Below are positions 7,766 to 17,586 of a stretch of DNA of 64,000 bases, piece by piece (positions within the stretch are counted from its first letter, which is position 1; each line of letters starts with the position of its first letter). The notes under the pieces are model-generated. The model did no database searches. It had not been told where the DNA came from and saw only the letters and a list, made by a program, of their open reading frames with translations. The translations under genes were made by a program, and so were the position numbers. Origin of the DNA: Knoellia sinensis KCTC 19936 (GTDB lineage: Bacteria > Actinomycetota > Actinomycetes > Actinomycetales > Dermatophilaceae); contig NZ_AVPJ01000007.1 in NCBI RefSeq assembly GCF_000768705.1, positions 124,001 through 188,000 of the forward strand. Direction: 5' to 3'.

Positions 7766-9495
7766 AACCGCTCCCCGGGCGAGAGCGGCAGCGGAGACGA
7801 GGTGAGGGACTCACCCGACTTCTGCGGCAACGTGAGGCGGAAGCGAGAACCTGCACCGGGCTCGCCCCAAGCCTGCAGCCACCCGTTGTGCAGTCGCGCG
7901 TCCTCAAGGGCGATGGCCAGCCCGAGGCCGGTTCCGCCGGTCGTGCGGGCACGAGCTGGGTCAGCGCGCCAGAAGCGTGTGAAGACCATCGAGGCCTCCC
8001 CCTGGCGGAGGCCGACCCCATGGTCCTCGACGACGACCGCCACGGACCCCTCCCCAGAACGCAGGTGAATGGTGACCGGCTTGCCCTCGCCGTGCTCGAT
8101 GGCGTTGACGACGAGGTTGCGCAGGATCCGCTCGACCCGGCGCTGGTCGACCTCGGCCTCAACCGGCCCGGCGGCCACGATCTCGACTGTCGAGCCGCGC
8201 CGTTCTGCGAGCGGCTTTGCGGCCGAGACGACCTCGGCGACGGTGTCGCACAGGTTGACCGGTTCGAGGTCGAGGGCCGCGGCTCCGGCGTCGAAGCGGC
8301 TGATCTCTAGCAAGTCGGCCAGAAGCGACTCGAAGCGGTCGAGCTCGCCTTGGAGGAGCTCTGCGGATCGACCGACGACGGGGTCGAACTCGGACCGGGA
8401 GTCATAGAGCAGGTCGCCGGCCATGCGGATGGTCGTGAGCGGTGTGCGCAGTTCGTGGGAGACGTCGGAGACGAAGCGCTGCTGCACGCGACTCAGGCCT
8501 TCGAGCTGGCGGATCTGCGCCTGGAGGCTGTCAGCCATGGCATTGAACGACGTGCCGAGCAGGGCCAGGTCGTCCTCGCCGCGCGAGGCCATGCGCTCGT
8601 TGAGCTTGCCGGACGAGAGTCTCTCGGCGACCTCGGCCGCACGCCGCACGGGGGTCACGACCTGTTTCGTGACCACCCAGGCCACGGCTCCGAGGAGCAC
8701 TGTGAGGGCGAGCCCCGCGAGCGTGAAGGCAGTGGAGATGAGACTCATCGTCCGCACTTCCTGCGTCATCGGGGTGACATAGAAGAGGTCATAGCGGCCG
8801 GCCGTCGGCACCTCGACGCCCGTGCCCACGAAGACTGCGGGGACCTGCCCGCCGTCGATGAGGATGTTGCTCACCTTGGTCTGCTGGTGGCTGGGGTCAG
8901 CCGCCACGGCCTCGCGCAACTCTTGGGGCACCGCGCTGATCGCGATGCCGCCAGTGCCTCGTGCGTTGAGGAGCGTTGGTGAGGTGTTCTTCGCCCCGCG
9001 CAGCATGATGACGTAGCGACCGGGGTCGGGACCTGCCGGAGTCAGGCCGCGGACGACGTCGTCGCCGACGAGGTTGAGCTCCTGCACGGAGGTCGCCGTG
9101 GTGTTGTCCCACTGGTCCTGGGCCTGCTGCGTGAGAGCGCGCGCCTCCTGCTCGCTCGTCCGGACCCGGTCACTCTGCAGGTCGTCGGCGATCTCGTTGT
9201 AGAGGTAGGAGCCGAGCAGTGACACCACGACGATGCCGAGCAGCACGGTGGTCGACACCACACGGAACTGAAGCGAGCGCCGCCAGGTCCTGAGCAATGA
9301 GTTCCACGCCGCGACCACGGCGCGCGCCGCCATGCGTGCGCCCGCCATCCCCCGTGAACCGATCTGGCGGACGTGGTCGGACAGGGTGGGAGAGGGCGTC
9401 GCTACGGGAGCCGACGTGGGCGAAGGCGTGTTCGACGGCGTGGGCGTCGGTGACGTCCCGGCGCCAGGTGCTTTGGCGGTGGGCGCCCCCGACAT
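7762..9495 (-). CDS. mtrB: Sensor histidine kinase MtrB
   Basis: 577 aa. A Pro/Thr-rich cytoplasmic N-terminus (about 60 residues) precedes two membrane helices (near residues 80-100 and 250-270) flanking an extracytoplasmic sensor domain. A HAMP region follows, then the HisKA box DVSHELRTPLTTIRM with phospho-acceptor His about residue 347. ATP-binding motifs VVNAIEHGEG (N box), VEDHGVGL (G1) and GGTGLGLAIA (G2) complete the kinase. It phosphorylates MtrA, encoded just upstream, and is regulated by LpqB, encoded just downstream. The sensor-domain size and gene order match the actinobacterial MtrB family. Confidence 0.96.
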   Translation of the reverse strand: MSGAPTAKAPGAGTSPTPTPSNTPSPTSAPVATPSPTLSDHVRQIGSRGMAGARMAARAVVAAWNSLLRTWRRSLQFRVVSTTVLLGIVVVSLLGSYLYNEIADDLQSDRVRTSEQEARALTQQAQDQWDNTTATSVQELNLVGDDVVRGLTPAGPDPGRYVIMLRGAKNTSPTLLNARGTGGIAISAVPQELREAVAADPSHQQTKVSNILIDGGQVPAVFVGTGVEVPTAGRYDLFYVTPMTQEVRTMSLISTAFTLAGLALTVLLGAVAWVVTKQVVTPVRRAAEVAERLSSGKLNERMASRGEDDLALLGTSFNAMADSLQAQIRQLEGLSRVQQRFVSDVSHELRTPLTTIRMAGDLLYDSRSEFDPVVGRSAELLQGELDRFESLLADLLEISRFDAGAAALDLEPVNLCDTVAEVVSAAKPLAERRGSTVEIVAAGPVEAEVDQRRVERILRNLVVNAIEHGEGKPVTIHLRSGEGSVAVVVEDHGVGLRQGEASMVFTRFWRADPARARTTGGTGLGLAIALEDARLHNGWLQAWGEPGAGSRFRLTLPQKSGESLTSSPLPLSPGERL

Positions 9496-9497
9496 CG

Positions 9498-10175
9498 TCA
9501 GCTCGGCCCGGCCCGGTAGCCCACGCCGCGCACGGTCACGACGATCTCGGGCCGCTCCGGGTCCTTCTCGATCTTGGACCGCAGGCGTTGCACGTGGACG
9601 TTGACGAGGCGAGTGTCACCGGCGTGGCGGTAGCCCCAGACCTGCTCGAGCAGCACCTCGCGGGTGAAGACCTGCCACGGCTTGCGCGCGAGCGCCACGA
9701 GGAGGTCGAACTCGAGCGGGGTGAGGTTGAGTGCCTCGTCCCCGCGCTTCACCGAGTGGCCTGCGACATCGATCGACAGGTCGCCGATGCTGAGTCGCTC
9801 GGGCTCGACCTCGTTGTCGCGCCGCAGTCGGGCGCGCACGCGGGCGATGAGTTCCTGCGGCTTGAACGGTTTGACGACATAGTCGTCGGCCCCGGACTCG
9901 AGCCCGACGACGACATCGACGGTGTCCGTGCGGGCGGTGAGCATCACGATCGGCACGCCGGACTCGGCACGGATGCGACGGCATACCTCGAGACCATCGA
10001 TCCCGGGAAGCATGACGTCCAGGAGGACGAGATCGGGACGGGACTCTCGGAAGGCGGCGAGCGCGCCGGAACCGTCAGCGACGTGGTCGACCTCGAGGCC
10101 TTCGTTGCGCAGCACGATGCCGAGCATCTCCGCGAGAGCGAGATCGTCATCGACGACGAGCACGCGACCCTTCAC
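9498..10175 (-). CDS. mtrA: DNA-binding response regulator MtrA
   Basis: 225 aa from a GTG start with AAGGA six bases ahead; the open frame extends further upstream but the receiver domain begins at residue 3, so the short form is preferred. The receiver has acidic residues D9-D11, the phosphorylation site D53 in LLDVMLPG, T80 and K102 (VVKPF). An OmpR-type winged helix follows (LTPLEFDLLVALARKPWQVF, then VNVHVQRLRSKIE). MtrA is usually essential in actinobacteria and controls cell-wall, division and osmotic genes. It heads the mtrA-mtrB-lpqB operon. Confidence 0.97.
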   Translation of the reverse strand: MKGRVLVVDDDLALAEMLGIVLRNEGLEVDHVADGSGALAAFRESRPDLVLLDVMLPGIDGLEVCRRIRAESGVPIVMLTARTDTVDVVVGLESGADDYVVKPFKPQELIARVRARLRRDNEVEPERLSIGDLSIDVAGHSVKRGDEALNLTPLEFDLLVALARKPWQVFTREVLLEQVWGYRHAGDTRLVNVHVQRLRSKIEKDPERPEIVVTVRGVGYRAGPS

Positions 10176-10282
10176 GGTGGGTCCTTCCTCAGTGGCAACA
10201 TTGCGGGACCGACGCTGAGCGTCGGCCCTCCATGTTCGCACAGCAAAGTGTGCGCCCCGGCCACCTTCGAGGTGGCGGGGCG

Positions 10283-10702
10283 TCACTGGTAGGGATCGGT
10301 GATCTCCCGGAGTCGCGTCAGAGCCTCGCGCAGGTGGTCGGCGAGCTCCACGCCGAGGTGGTCGGCCCACTCCTGTTCCACGGCCATCACGGTCTCGCGG
10401 GCGCGCGCCGCCGCTGTCAGTCCGGCGGTGGTGAACCGGATCAGCCGAGCCCGTCCGTCGTGCGGGTCGGGCACGCGCTCGACCAACCCCCGCTCCTCGA
10501 GTGCCGCGACGAGCAGGCTCGCGGTCTGCTTGGTCACCTGCGCCTGCTCGGCCAGGTCCGTGAGGCGCGAGCCCTCGGGGCTGATCCGCTGGGCAAGGCG
10601 CCCCTGAGCGGTCGTCACGTCATAGCCCGCCTCGCGCGCGGCAGCGATCACGCGGTCATCCATCGCGCGGTAGGAGATGAACATGAGCGTGGCGAGATCC
10701 AT
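10283..10702 (-). CDS. MarR family transcriptional regulator
   Basis: 139 aa starting at MDLATLMFIS, chosen because AGAGGTG lies just upstream; nine extra codons are open but would cover this ribosome site. The winged-helix core is visible: LTDLAEQAQVTKQTASLLVA is the helix-turn-helix and ERVPDPHDGRARLIRFT the wing. MarR proteins are usually dimeric repressors released by small ligands. The gene is transcribed away from an O-methyltransferase gene, and two matching palindromes lie in the 70 bp between their starts, so it probably represses itself and the methyltransferase. The ligand cannot be read from the sequence. Confidence 0.9.
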   Translation of the reverse strand: MDLATLMFISYRAMDDRVIAAAREAGYDVTTAQGRLAQRISPEGSRLTDLAEQAQVTKQTASLLVAALEERGLVERVPDPHDGRARLIRFTTAGLTAAARARETVMAVEQEWADHLGVELADHLREALTRLREITDPYQ

Positions 10703-10715
10703 CGCACCTCTTGAC

Positions 10716-10759
10716 ATAGTCAGCATCACTGACGATTATAGTCAGTAATCCTGACGATC
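10716..10759. promoter_or_regulatory. Two tandem palindromic operators between marR and the O-methyltransferase
   Basis: Two copies of GTCAG-N5-CTGAC occur at 10719-10733 and 10741-10755, each inside a longer similar string of the form ATAGTCAG-N5-CTGACGATYATA. Their centres are 22 bp apart, about two helical turns, so two dimers would bind the same DNA face. They lie in the only region separating two divergent starts and in an AT-richer patch than the surroundings. The arrangement is what an autoregulated MarR repressor would use. Binding is an inference. Confidence 0.8.
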
Positions 10760-10772
10760 ATAGGGGTTGGCC

Positions 10773-11855
10773 ATGAACAGACTCCCGCCCGTGCGTGTCG
10801 TCCGAACTGCCACCGCAGTCCGCACCGCCCTTCAGGGCCTGACCCGGAGGATGGCGCCGCCCGAGATCGCGCTGTTGGAACTGTCGTCGGGATTCATGGC
10901 CACGCACGCGGTCCATGCTGCGGCTCGGCTGGGGGTTGCCGACGCACTGGCGGGCGGGGCGCGATCGGCTCGCGAAGTGGCCGCCGAGTTGGGTCTCAGC
11001 GCGGACGGGATCGCCCGGCTGCTACGGGCGTGCGCTGCGTTCGGGCTGTTCCGTGAGGACTCGGAGGGGCGATTCGCTCTCACGCCGATGGGTGGGGCGC
11101 TGCGCTCCGATGCCCCGAAGTCGATGCGGCCAGTCATTCTCATGCTCGGACACCCGAGTTATCAAGCCGTCTGGGGGCAACTCCCCCACGCCGTCACATC
11201 AGGCCTGCCGGGCGCTGTGGACGGTCTGGGAGCGCCGTTCTGGGACGTCCTTGAGCAGGGCGATGAGTTCCCTGGTGTTTTCCATGAGGCGATGGCGCGG
11301 CTGGCTGCCCTGGACTGGCCGACCGTCGAGGCGGTCTATGACTTCACGCCGTTCTCGACGATCGTCGACATCGGTGGCGGGCACGGGGAGCTGCTTGCCC
11401 GCATGCTCGGCGCTGCGCCGTTGGCCAAGGGAGTGCTTTTGGAGCGATCGGGAGCGATCGCCCGCGCGGAGCAGCACCTGCGTGAGGCTGGGGTCCTCGA
11501 CCGTTGCCGACTGGAGGATGGGTCGTTCTTCGAGTCGGTCCCCGCTGGCGGCGACCTCTATGTCCTGCGCCGCATCGTCCACGACTGGGGCGACGACGAG
11601 GCGGTGGCGCTGCTGTCCACGGTTCGCCGAAACATGCCTGCGGAGGCCACCCTGCTGCTGATGGAGAGCGTCGTCCCGCCCGGCAACGAGCCACACTTCG
11701 CCAAGAGCCTCGACCTCGACATGCTGCTTTTCGTCGGCGGTCGTGAGCGCACCGAGCGTGAGTTCACGACCCTGCTCGACCGCGCCGGGTTCCGGCTCGG
11801 TCGGATCATCCCGACCATCTCTCCCATCACCCTCCTCGAAGCAGTGCCTCGGTAG
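10773..11855 (+). CDS. Class I O-methyltransferase (hydroxyindole/hydroxyneurosporene type)
   Basis: 360 aa from the ATG six bases after AGGGG; a TTG two codons earlier is possible but less likely. The N-terminal half is a dimerisation winged helix (residues 40-110, ADALAGGARSAREVAAELGL). The C-terminal half is a Rossmann methyltransferase with TIVDIGGGHGELLARML binding SAM and LYVLRRIVHDWGDDEAVALL, the conserved HDW stretch of plant/bacterial small-molecule O-methyltransferases. It should methylate a small hydroxylated compound; the substrate is unknown. Control by the divergent MarR protein is likely, and a DUF1304 membrane protein is encoded 6 nt downstream. Confidence 0.9.
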   Translation: MNRLPPVRVVRTATAVRTALQGLTRRMAPPEIALLELSSGFMATHAVHAAARLGVADALAGGARSAREVAAELGLSADGIARLLRACAAFGLFREDSEGRFALTPMGGALRSDAPKSMRPVILMLGHPSYQAVWGQLPHAVTSGLPGAVDGLGAPFWDVLEQGDEFPGVFHEAMARLAALDWPTVEAVYDFTPFSTIVDIGGGHGELLARMLGAAPLAKGVLLERSGAIARAEQHLREAGVLDRCRLEDGSFFESVPAGGDLYVLRRIVHDWGDDEAVALLSTVRRNMPAEATLLLMESVVPPGNEPHFAKSLDLDMLLFVGGRERTEREFTTLLDRAGFRLGRIIPTISPITLLEAVPR

Positions 11856-11861
11856 GCAGCC

Positions 11862-12260
11862 GTGAACGCCGTCGCCCAAGTCTGTGCCGCGGTGAGCGCG
11901 GTGGTCTGCATCGGAGTCTTCCCGTTGGAGGCGTTCCTCATCGACAGACCCTGGGTCCAGAAGTTGCTCGCCATCGAGCCGCACGGCATCCCAAACGTCC
12001 ACCTCTGGGCGTTCTGCATCGGGGCACGCAACGCGCTCGCCGGCGTCGGGACTCTGATCGGGCTGTGGATGGTGAACTTCGGGGATGAGGCAGTCGGGAC
12101 GACGGTTGTCGTGGTCGGCCTGATCTACATGCTGCTCGCGGCGCTCTTCATGGGAATCGCTGACCTTCTGGGCTTCTGGCTCCCACGAGGCGGGAGCGTC
12201 CGCGGAACCATCACCGCGTCTCTCCTCCCCGCCGTCGCCCTCCTCGCCCTCGTCGCATGA
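11862..12260 (+). CDS. DUF1304 membrane protein
   Basis: 132 aa, GTG start 6 nt after the methyltransferase stop. Four hydrophobic helices are evident: residues 5-25 (VCAAVSAVVCIGVFPLEAFL), the middle GARNALAGVGTLIGLWMV, VVVVGLIYMLLAALFMGIAD, and the C-terminal ITASLLPAVALLALVA. This layout, with a conserved Glu in helix 1 and Arg-Asn in helix 2, is that of DUF1304. Function is unknown. Its tight spacing suggests joint transcription with the methyltransferase under MarR control, perhaps for export of or tolerance to the same compound. Confidence 0.8.
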   Translation: MNAVAQVCAAVSAVVCIGVFPLEAFLIDRPWVQKLLAIEPHGIPNVHLWAFCIGARNALAGVGTLIGLWMVNFGDEAVGTTVVVVGLIYMLLAALFMGIADLLGFWLPRGGSVRGTITASLLPAVALLALVA

Positions 12261-12356
12261 CGCTTGCCGCCGTGCGCCTGCCGCCGGATACCTCGTGGCT
12301 GCACGACTGCTGTAGGTGCCAATGCCGTCACGGGCCCAGACAGGGCCCTGCCAGCC

Positions 12357-14681
12357 TCAGCGGAGGACAGACAGGACAGAGGAATAGTCGTCCGTCCAAG
12401 TGATCGAGGGCAGGGGGAGCGCCTCCCAACCATCCTTGGACCTCAGCGCGGCGATCCGCGCAGCGTCAGCAGACAACGCGACCCATTCACTGGCTGTCGC
12501 GCTGTCATGCGCTTCGCCCTTGCTGCCGAGCGCCGCCTCCCAACCGAGTTCGTTGGCGGCGCCACGGACCACCGGCCGGAGGTCGAACACTCGATTGCTG
12601 ATATGGACCATCAGCAAACCGCCGGGGCGAAGCTTGGAGGCGTACACCCGCATGGCATCCGTTGTGAGCAGGTGAACCGGGATCGAGTCGGAACTGAAAG
12701 CATCGAGGATGATGAGGTCCAGAGACGCATCCGGTGACTCCTCGAGGGTCTGCCGACCGTCGCCGACCTTGACGTTGACGTTCGCTTTTGAGTCTTCGAG
12801 ATAGGTGAAGAACTTCGGATTCTTGGCGATATCGACCACTGCGGAGTCGATCTCGACGAAGGTGAATTGTTGGCCTTGCACACCGTAGGCGGCGACAGTT
12901 CCGACACCCATCCCGACTGCTGCAACATCGCTGAACCCCGACTGCGCAAAGACATCGCCCAAGGGTCCAGACCTTGCGTAGTACGTCGTCGGCTCACCCC
13001 GACGCACCCCCTGCCCCTGCGAACCGTGAACAGTTGTTCCGTGCACGAACAGGTGCCCCCCATCCTGGGACATCACGCGGTAGCTCCCGTAGAAGGTGCG
13101 ATCGCGATCCACCACCCCTCGCCCGTCGCCGATCACACAAGTTGCCATGAACAGGCTCAGCGCGAGCGCTGCGAGCCACCGGCCCGTTCTGCTCAGCGCC
13201 CAGCCCCCGAACCCGACCAAGAGGAGTGACCCGATCAAGACGATCGACCCCTGGTCCAAGAGCGCCGCGAACGTCGGCGCCCGCAGCACAAGAACGAAGC
13301 CCAAAGCGACGATGGTGAACGCGACCCAATGACGCGAGGCGTAGGCCCCGATACGCGAGGTCGTCGTGTCCGTCCGCCCGAGAAGGAACGGAACCACGGC
13401 GAGCAGAAGGGGAAACTCCCACACCCTGTCAAACAGCATTGGAGCCAGCAGTCCATTGAGGACACCGCCCAGTGCACCGCCGATGGATGTAGCGAGGTAA
13501 AAGCCGGTCAGCCTGTCCACATCGGGTCGGTCAGCCGCGAGTCTTGCGTGTGCGGCGAATGCCACCAGAGCAAGGAGAGCAAGGAGGACCGGGATGACAA
13601 TCCAGACCGGCGCAGTGCCCTTCAAGGGATACGTCGCTGCAGCCACAAGGGTTGCAACGACAGCCCAACGGTCGACGCCAGGGGAGATCGCCCTGCTTGT
13701 TCGGGCGAAGGCGAGCACGAAGGTCGCCAGGTAGATGGCCAACGGGACGACCCACAGCAACGGGATAGCCGCAACATCGGTGCTTATGTGCGAGGTCACC
13801 GCGAGCATGAGCGCCGACGGCAGGAAACTCAGAGCTGTCCACCTCACCAGGCGACGGCGGCTGGTGCGGCCACCATCAGCCTTGGTCTTGACCTTGAGAG
13901 CGAGCTCGGCCCCGGCAGCCCCATCGATGGGAGACGTTGGGATAGCCGCCGCCCCCTGCACACGCGTGCGCGTGCGCGTGACGACAGCACATGCCGCCGT
14001 CAGAAGGGCGAAGAGCACGAAGCCTGTGGACCACGCGATGCGCTGCTGATCCACAGTGAGCCAGGGCTCGACGACAAAGGGATAGGCCAAGAGCCCAACG
14101 AAGCTTCCAACATTGCTGGCAGCAAACAGGAAGTACGGGTCATCGGCCCGCGGCCCGCCCGACCACGAGTACCACCGCTGAAGGAGTGGACCCGACGTGG
14201 AGATCACGACGAATGGCAGGCCAATCAGGAGGGTAAGGGTGCGCAGAAGCCAGAGGACCGGGGAGGTCTCGATGTCGGGCACCGCGTCGGCCGGAAGCGC
14301 CACGGGTAGGACGACGAGGGGAGCCAACAGGACGAGCAGATGGACTGGCGGTTGCCAGCGTGAGCCCAGCCGGCGCGTCGCGACATGGGAGTAGAGGTAG
14401 CCAAGAAGCAACAACACTTGGAAGAAGAGGCTGCTCGTGCTCCACACAGTGGCGGAGCCGCCGTACGCAGGCAGCAGCATTCGCGCGATCAGCGGCTGCA
14501 CGACAAAGAGCAACGCCGCTCCGACGAATGCCGTCAGGGTAAAGAGTGCAACAAGACCCGACGTCTTGACCCGGCTCGAAGTCGACCCACCCAGAACGAC
14601 GCCCGAAGCCTTCGCACGGACGCGCTCTTCCGCGAAGTCATCTCGTTCAGTGGGGCTTGCCGTGGTGGTGGCGTCCGTCAT
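12357..14681 (-). CDS. Membrane-fused spermidine-synthase-like protein
   Basis: 774 aa from MTDATTT, preceded by AAGGA five bases upstream. After a 50-residue hydrophilic start come about 12-14 membrane helices (residues 45-500, beginning SGLVALFTLTAFVGAALLFV), then a C-terminal SAM-type Rossmann domain like spermidine synthase (VGMGVGTVAAYGVQ, FVEIDSAVVDIAKNP, LIILDAFSSDSIPVHLL). Such fused proteins are annotated as MFS/spermidine synthase. Most lack proof of polyamine synthesis and may transfer other groups at the membrane. The DAFSSD stretch retains the acidic residues of the aminopropyltransferase loop. It stands alone between the convergent DUF1304 gene and ahcY. Confidence 0.85.
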   Translation of the reverse strand: MTDATTTASPTERDDFAEERVRAKASGVVLGGSTSSRVKTSGLVALFTLTAFVGAALLFVVQPLIARMLLPAYGGSATVWSTSSLFFQVLLLLGYLYSHVATRRLGSRWQPPVHLLVLLAPLVVLPVALPADAVPDIETSPVLWLLRTLTLLIGLPFVVISTSGPLLQRWYSWSGGPRADDPYFLFAASNVGSFVGLLAYPFVVEPWLTVDQQRIAWSTGFVLFALLTAACAVVTRTRTRVQGAAAIPTSPIDGAAGAELALKVKTKADGGRTSRRRLVRWTALSFLPSALMLAVTSHISTDVAAIPLLWVVPLAIYLATFVLAFARTSRAISPGVDRWAVVATLVAAATYPLKGTAPVWIVIPVLLALLALVAFAAHARLAADRPDVDRLTGFYLATSIGGALGGVLNGLLAPMLFDRVWEFPLLLAVVPFLLGRTDTTTSRIGAYASRHWVAFTIVALGFVLVLRAPTFAALLDQGSIVLIGSLLLVGFGGWALSRTGRWLAALALSLFMATCVIGDGRGVVDRDRTFYGSYRVMSQDGGHLFVHGTTVHGSQGQGVRRGEPTTYYARSGPLGDVFAQSGFSDVAAVGMGVGTVAAYGVQGQQFTFVEIDSAVVDIAKNPKFFTYLEDSKANVNVKVGDGRQTLEESPDASLDLIILDAFSSDSIPVHLLTTDAMRVYASKLRPGGLLMVHISNRVFDLRPVVRGAANELGWEAALGSKGEAHDSATASEWVALSADAARIAALRSKDGWEALPLPSITWTDDYSSVLSVLR

Positions 14682-14777
14682 GTGTGTCCTTCCCGTCCGC
14701 GCGAGGCTAAGCGCGGGGAGGACCTCTGCATCATCGGCCGAATGGCCCGATCTCAACGATCACTGCAAGAAAGGCGA

Positions 14778-14806
14778 TGCCGCCCACTCGAGGTGAGCGG
14801 GCGGCA
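14778..14806 (-). terminator. Terminator hairpin after ahcY
   Basis: TGCCGCCCACTC and GAGCGGGCGGCA form a 12-bp stem with one A-C mismatch and a 5-nt loop, 24 nt beyond the ahcY stop. On the minus strand it is followed by the moderately T-rich CGCCTTTCTTGC, so it works best as the ahcY terminator. Confidence 0.7.
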
Positions 14807-14830
14807 TACCGGGAAAGCGTCTGAACAGAC

Positions 14831-16264
<1,434 letters not shown>

Positions 16265-16440
16265 GCGAAATCTCTTCCGTTGAATGTGGGTTTGCGACCC
16301 GGCGCAGCCCATCTGGGCGAACTCGAGGAGCGGGGTATCACCCGCGCCGGCGGCCTCCACTCTACCGACCTCAGGCGGTAGACATGGAGTGCGCACAGTG
16401 ACGCGGCGCACCCACGCTCAGCCGACGACGGGAGCACACG

Positions 16441-16746
16441 ATGAACGACAGCATCGAGAACACGGAAGCGGACGGCATACAGGACAAAGAACCCGACCGT
16501 ATGCCGGGTGGTCCCGTTTCCGACAACGTGCGCGACGAAGTGCGCATCGACGTCGACGAGGAGCGCCTCGACGCATGGGAGGACGTGCGAGGCGACTACG
16601 CCGTCGACCCCGACGAGGACATGACCCGCCCCGCGCTCACCGAGGTCGAGGAGGACGAGGACGACGAGGAGGCCCTGCGCGAGGACGACGAGGAGGACGA
16701 CCTCGCCGAGGACGAGGACTCCGAGGACCGCGACGAGGAGGAGTGA
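16441..16746 (+). CDS. Highly acidic hypothetical protein
   Basis: 101 aa, ATG with GGGAG six bases ahead. About 45 percent of residues are Asp or Glu, ending in an almost unbroken acidic tail (EEDEDDEEALREDDEEDDLA). There is no membrane segment or Cys. The central part (DERLDAWEDVRGDYAVDPDE) is the most sequence-like and may be the conserved portion. Codon use (strong third-position GC) supports translation. One exact copy of the dispersed 13-mer GCGGACGGCATAC lies in its 5' part and forces a rare ATA codon. No family is recognised; it could be a DNA-mimic or metal-binding protein, but nothing proves that. Confidence 0.65.
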   Translation: MNDSIENTEADGIQDKEPDRMPGGPVSDNVRDEVRIDVDEERLDAWEDVRGDYAVDPDEDMTRPALTEVEEDEDDEEALREDDEEDDLAEDEDSEDRDEEE

Positions 16747-16857
16747 CCATTTCGCGAAGCCCCTGAGCCGAGCGACGCCCAAAACCCCACAGACGCCTCT
16801 CACGTGGTTGTTTGGAGGTATCCACGCAATCCAACGCACAGACGTGAGGAGCAGGCC

Positions 16858-17463
16858 ATGGGTATGGACGACATCAGGAACGCCGCTGACGAGGCTGCAG
16901 GCAAGGCCAAGGAAGGCTTCGGCAAGGCCACCGGCAACGAGTCACTCGAAGCCGAGGGCGCCGTGCAGGACGCCACGGCCGACGTCCGCCAGGGCGCCGA
17001 CTCGGTCCGCGACTCCTTCGAAGGCACCGAGGGTGGCTTCGGCGACAAGGTCGACGCGGCCCGCGGCGAAGCGGGCGAGCAGTTCGACACGGCCAGGGAC
17101 TCGGTCGGCAACGCTGCGGACTCGACCAGGGACTCCCTCGGCGAGAAGGTCGACAGCGCACGTGACTCGTTCGGCGACAACGCCGACGCGGGCACCGACT
17201 CCATGGGCGACAGGGTCGACGCCGGCACCGACTCCATGGGCGACAGGGTCGACTCGGCACGCGACTCCGCGGGCGACAGGCTCGACTCGGCACGCGACTC
17301 CATGTCCGAGAAGCTCGACGTCGAGGACACCGGCGAGCCGGGCCTCGGCGCACCGGGCGAGGGTCTGCGCAAGGCCGACGACGCCATCAGCGCAGCCGAG
17401 GACAAGATCGGCGACGCCGTGAGCGGACTCGGCGACAAGATCAAGGGCGTCTTCAACAAGTAG
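16858..17463 (+). CDS. CsbD-like protein with 11-residue LEA-type repeats
   Basis: 201 aa from MGMDDIRNAA, with GAGGAG upstream. Residues 5-40 (AADEAAGKAKEGFGKATGNE, then SLEAEG) look like the CsbD stress-protein motif. Residues about 92-157 are six tandem 11-mers of the form DSxGDRVDSAR, predicted to make an amphipathic helix like late-embryogenesis-abundant proteins. There is no signal peptide. Such proteins accumulate under desiccation, salt or general stress in related bacteria; that role is inferred. A strong terminator follows and the acidic gene lies upstream, so the two may be stress genes. Confidence 0.7.
   Translation: MGMDDIRNAADEAAGKAKEGFGKATGNESLEAEGAVQDATADVRQGADSVRDSFEGTEGGFGDKVDAARGEAGEQFDTARDSVGNAADSTRDSLGEKVDSARDSFGDNADAGTDSMGDRVDAGTDSMGDRVDSARDSAGDRLDSARDSMSEKLDVEDTGEPGLGAPGEGLRKADDAISAAEDKIGDAVSGLGDKIKGVFNK
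17131..17328 (+). repeat. 33-bp coding minisatellite (six units)
   Basis: Units begin at 17131, 17164, 17197, 17230, 17263 and 17296, each starting GACTC and encoding 11 residues. The third and fourth units are nearly identical at the DNA level (GACTCCATGGGCGACAGGGT), indicating recent duplication. Unit number could vary among strains. Confidence 0.8.
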
Positions 17464-17481
17464 CCCCGCTCCAGCGACAAC

Positions 17482-17516
17482 GACCGCGCGTGCCCGAGTG
17501 ATCGGGCCGCGCGGTC
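17482..17516 (+). terminator. Strong terminator hairpin after the CsbD-like gene
   Basis: GACCGCGCG and CGCGCGGTC pair for 9 bp; after a one-base bulge, GCCCGA and TCGGGC pair for 6 more, closing a GTGA tetraloop. The hairpin begins 19 nt past the stop codon and is followed by CGTCGTCTCTGT. It separates the CsbD-like gene from the DUF808 gene. Confidence 0.85.
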
Positions 17517-17586
17517 CGTCGTCTCTGTAGTCTGAGCACTCATCGACTCCACGTCTCCCCCGAGACATCGACCCGAAGGCGACCTG

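Noticed and set aside
12297-12345. GGGCCC-N5-GGGCCC hairpin after the spermidine-synthase-like gene
   Set aside because: Only 6 bp and each arm is self-complementary; weak evidence for a terminator.
16265-16440. SAH riboswitch ahead of ahcY
   Set aside because: The minus-strand leader lacks the conserved SAH-aptamer core. CGAGGAGCGGGG occurs only on the opposite strand.
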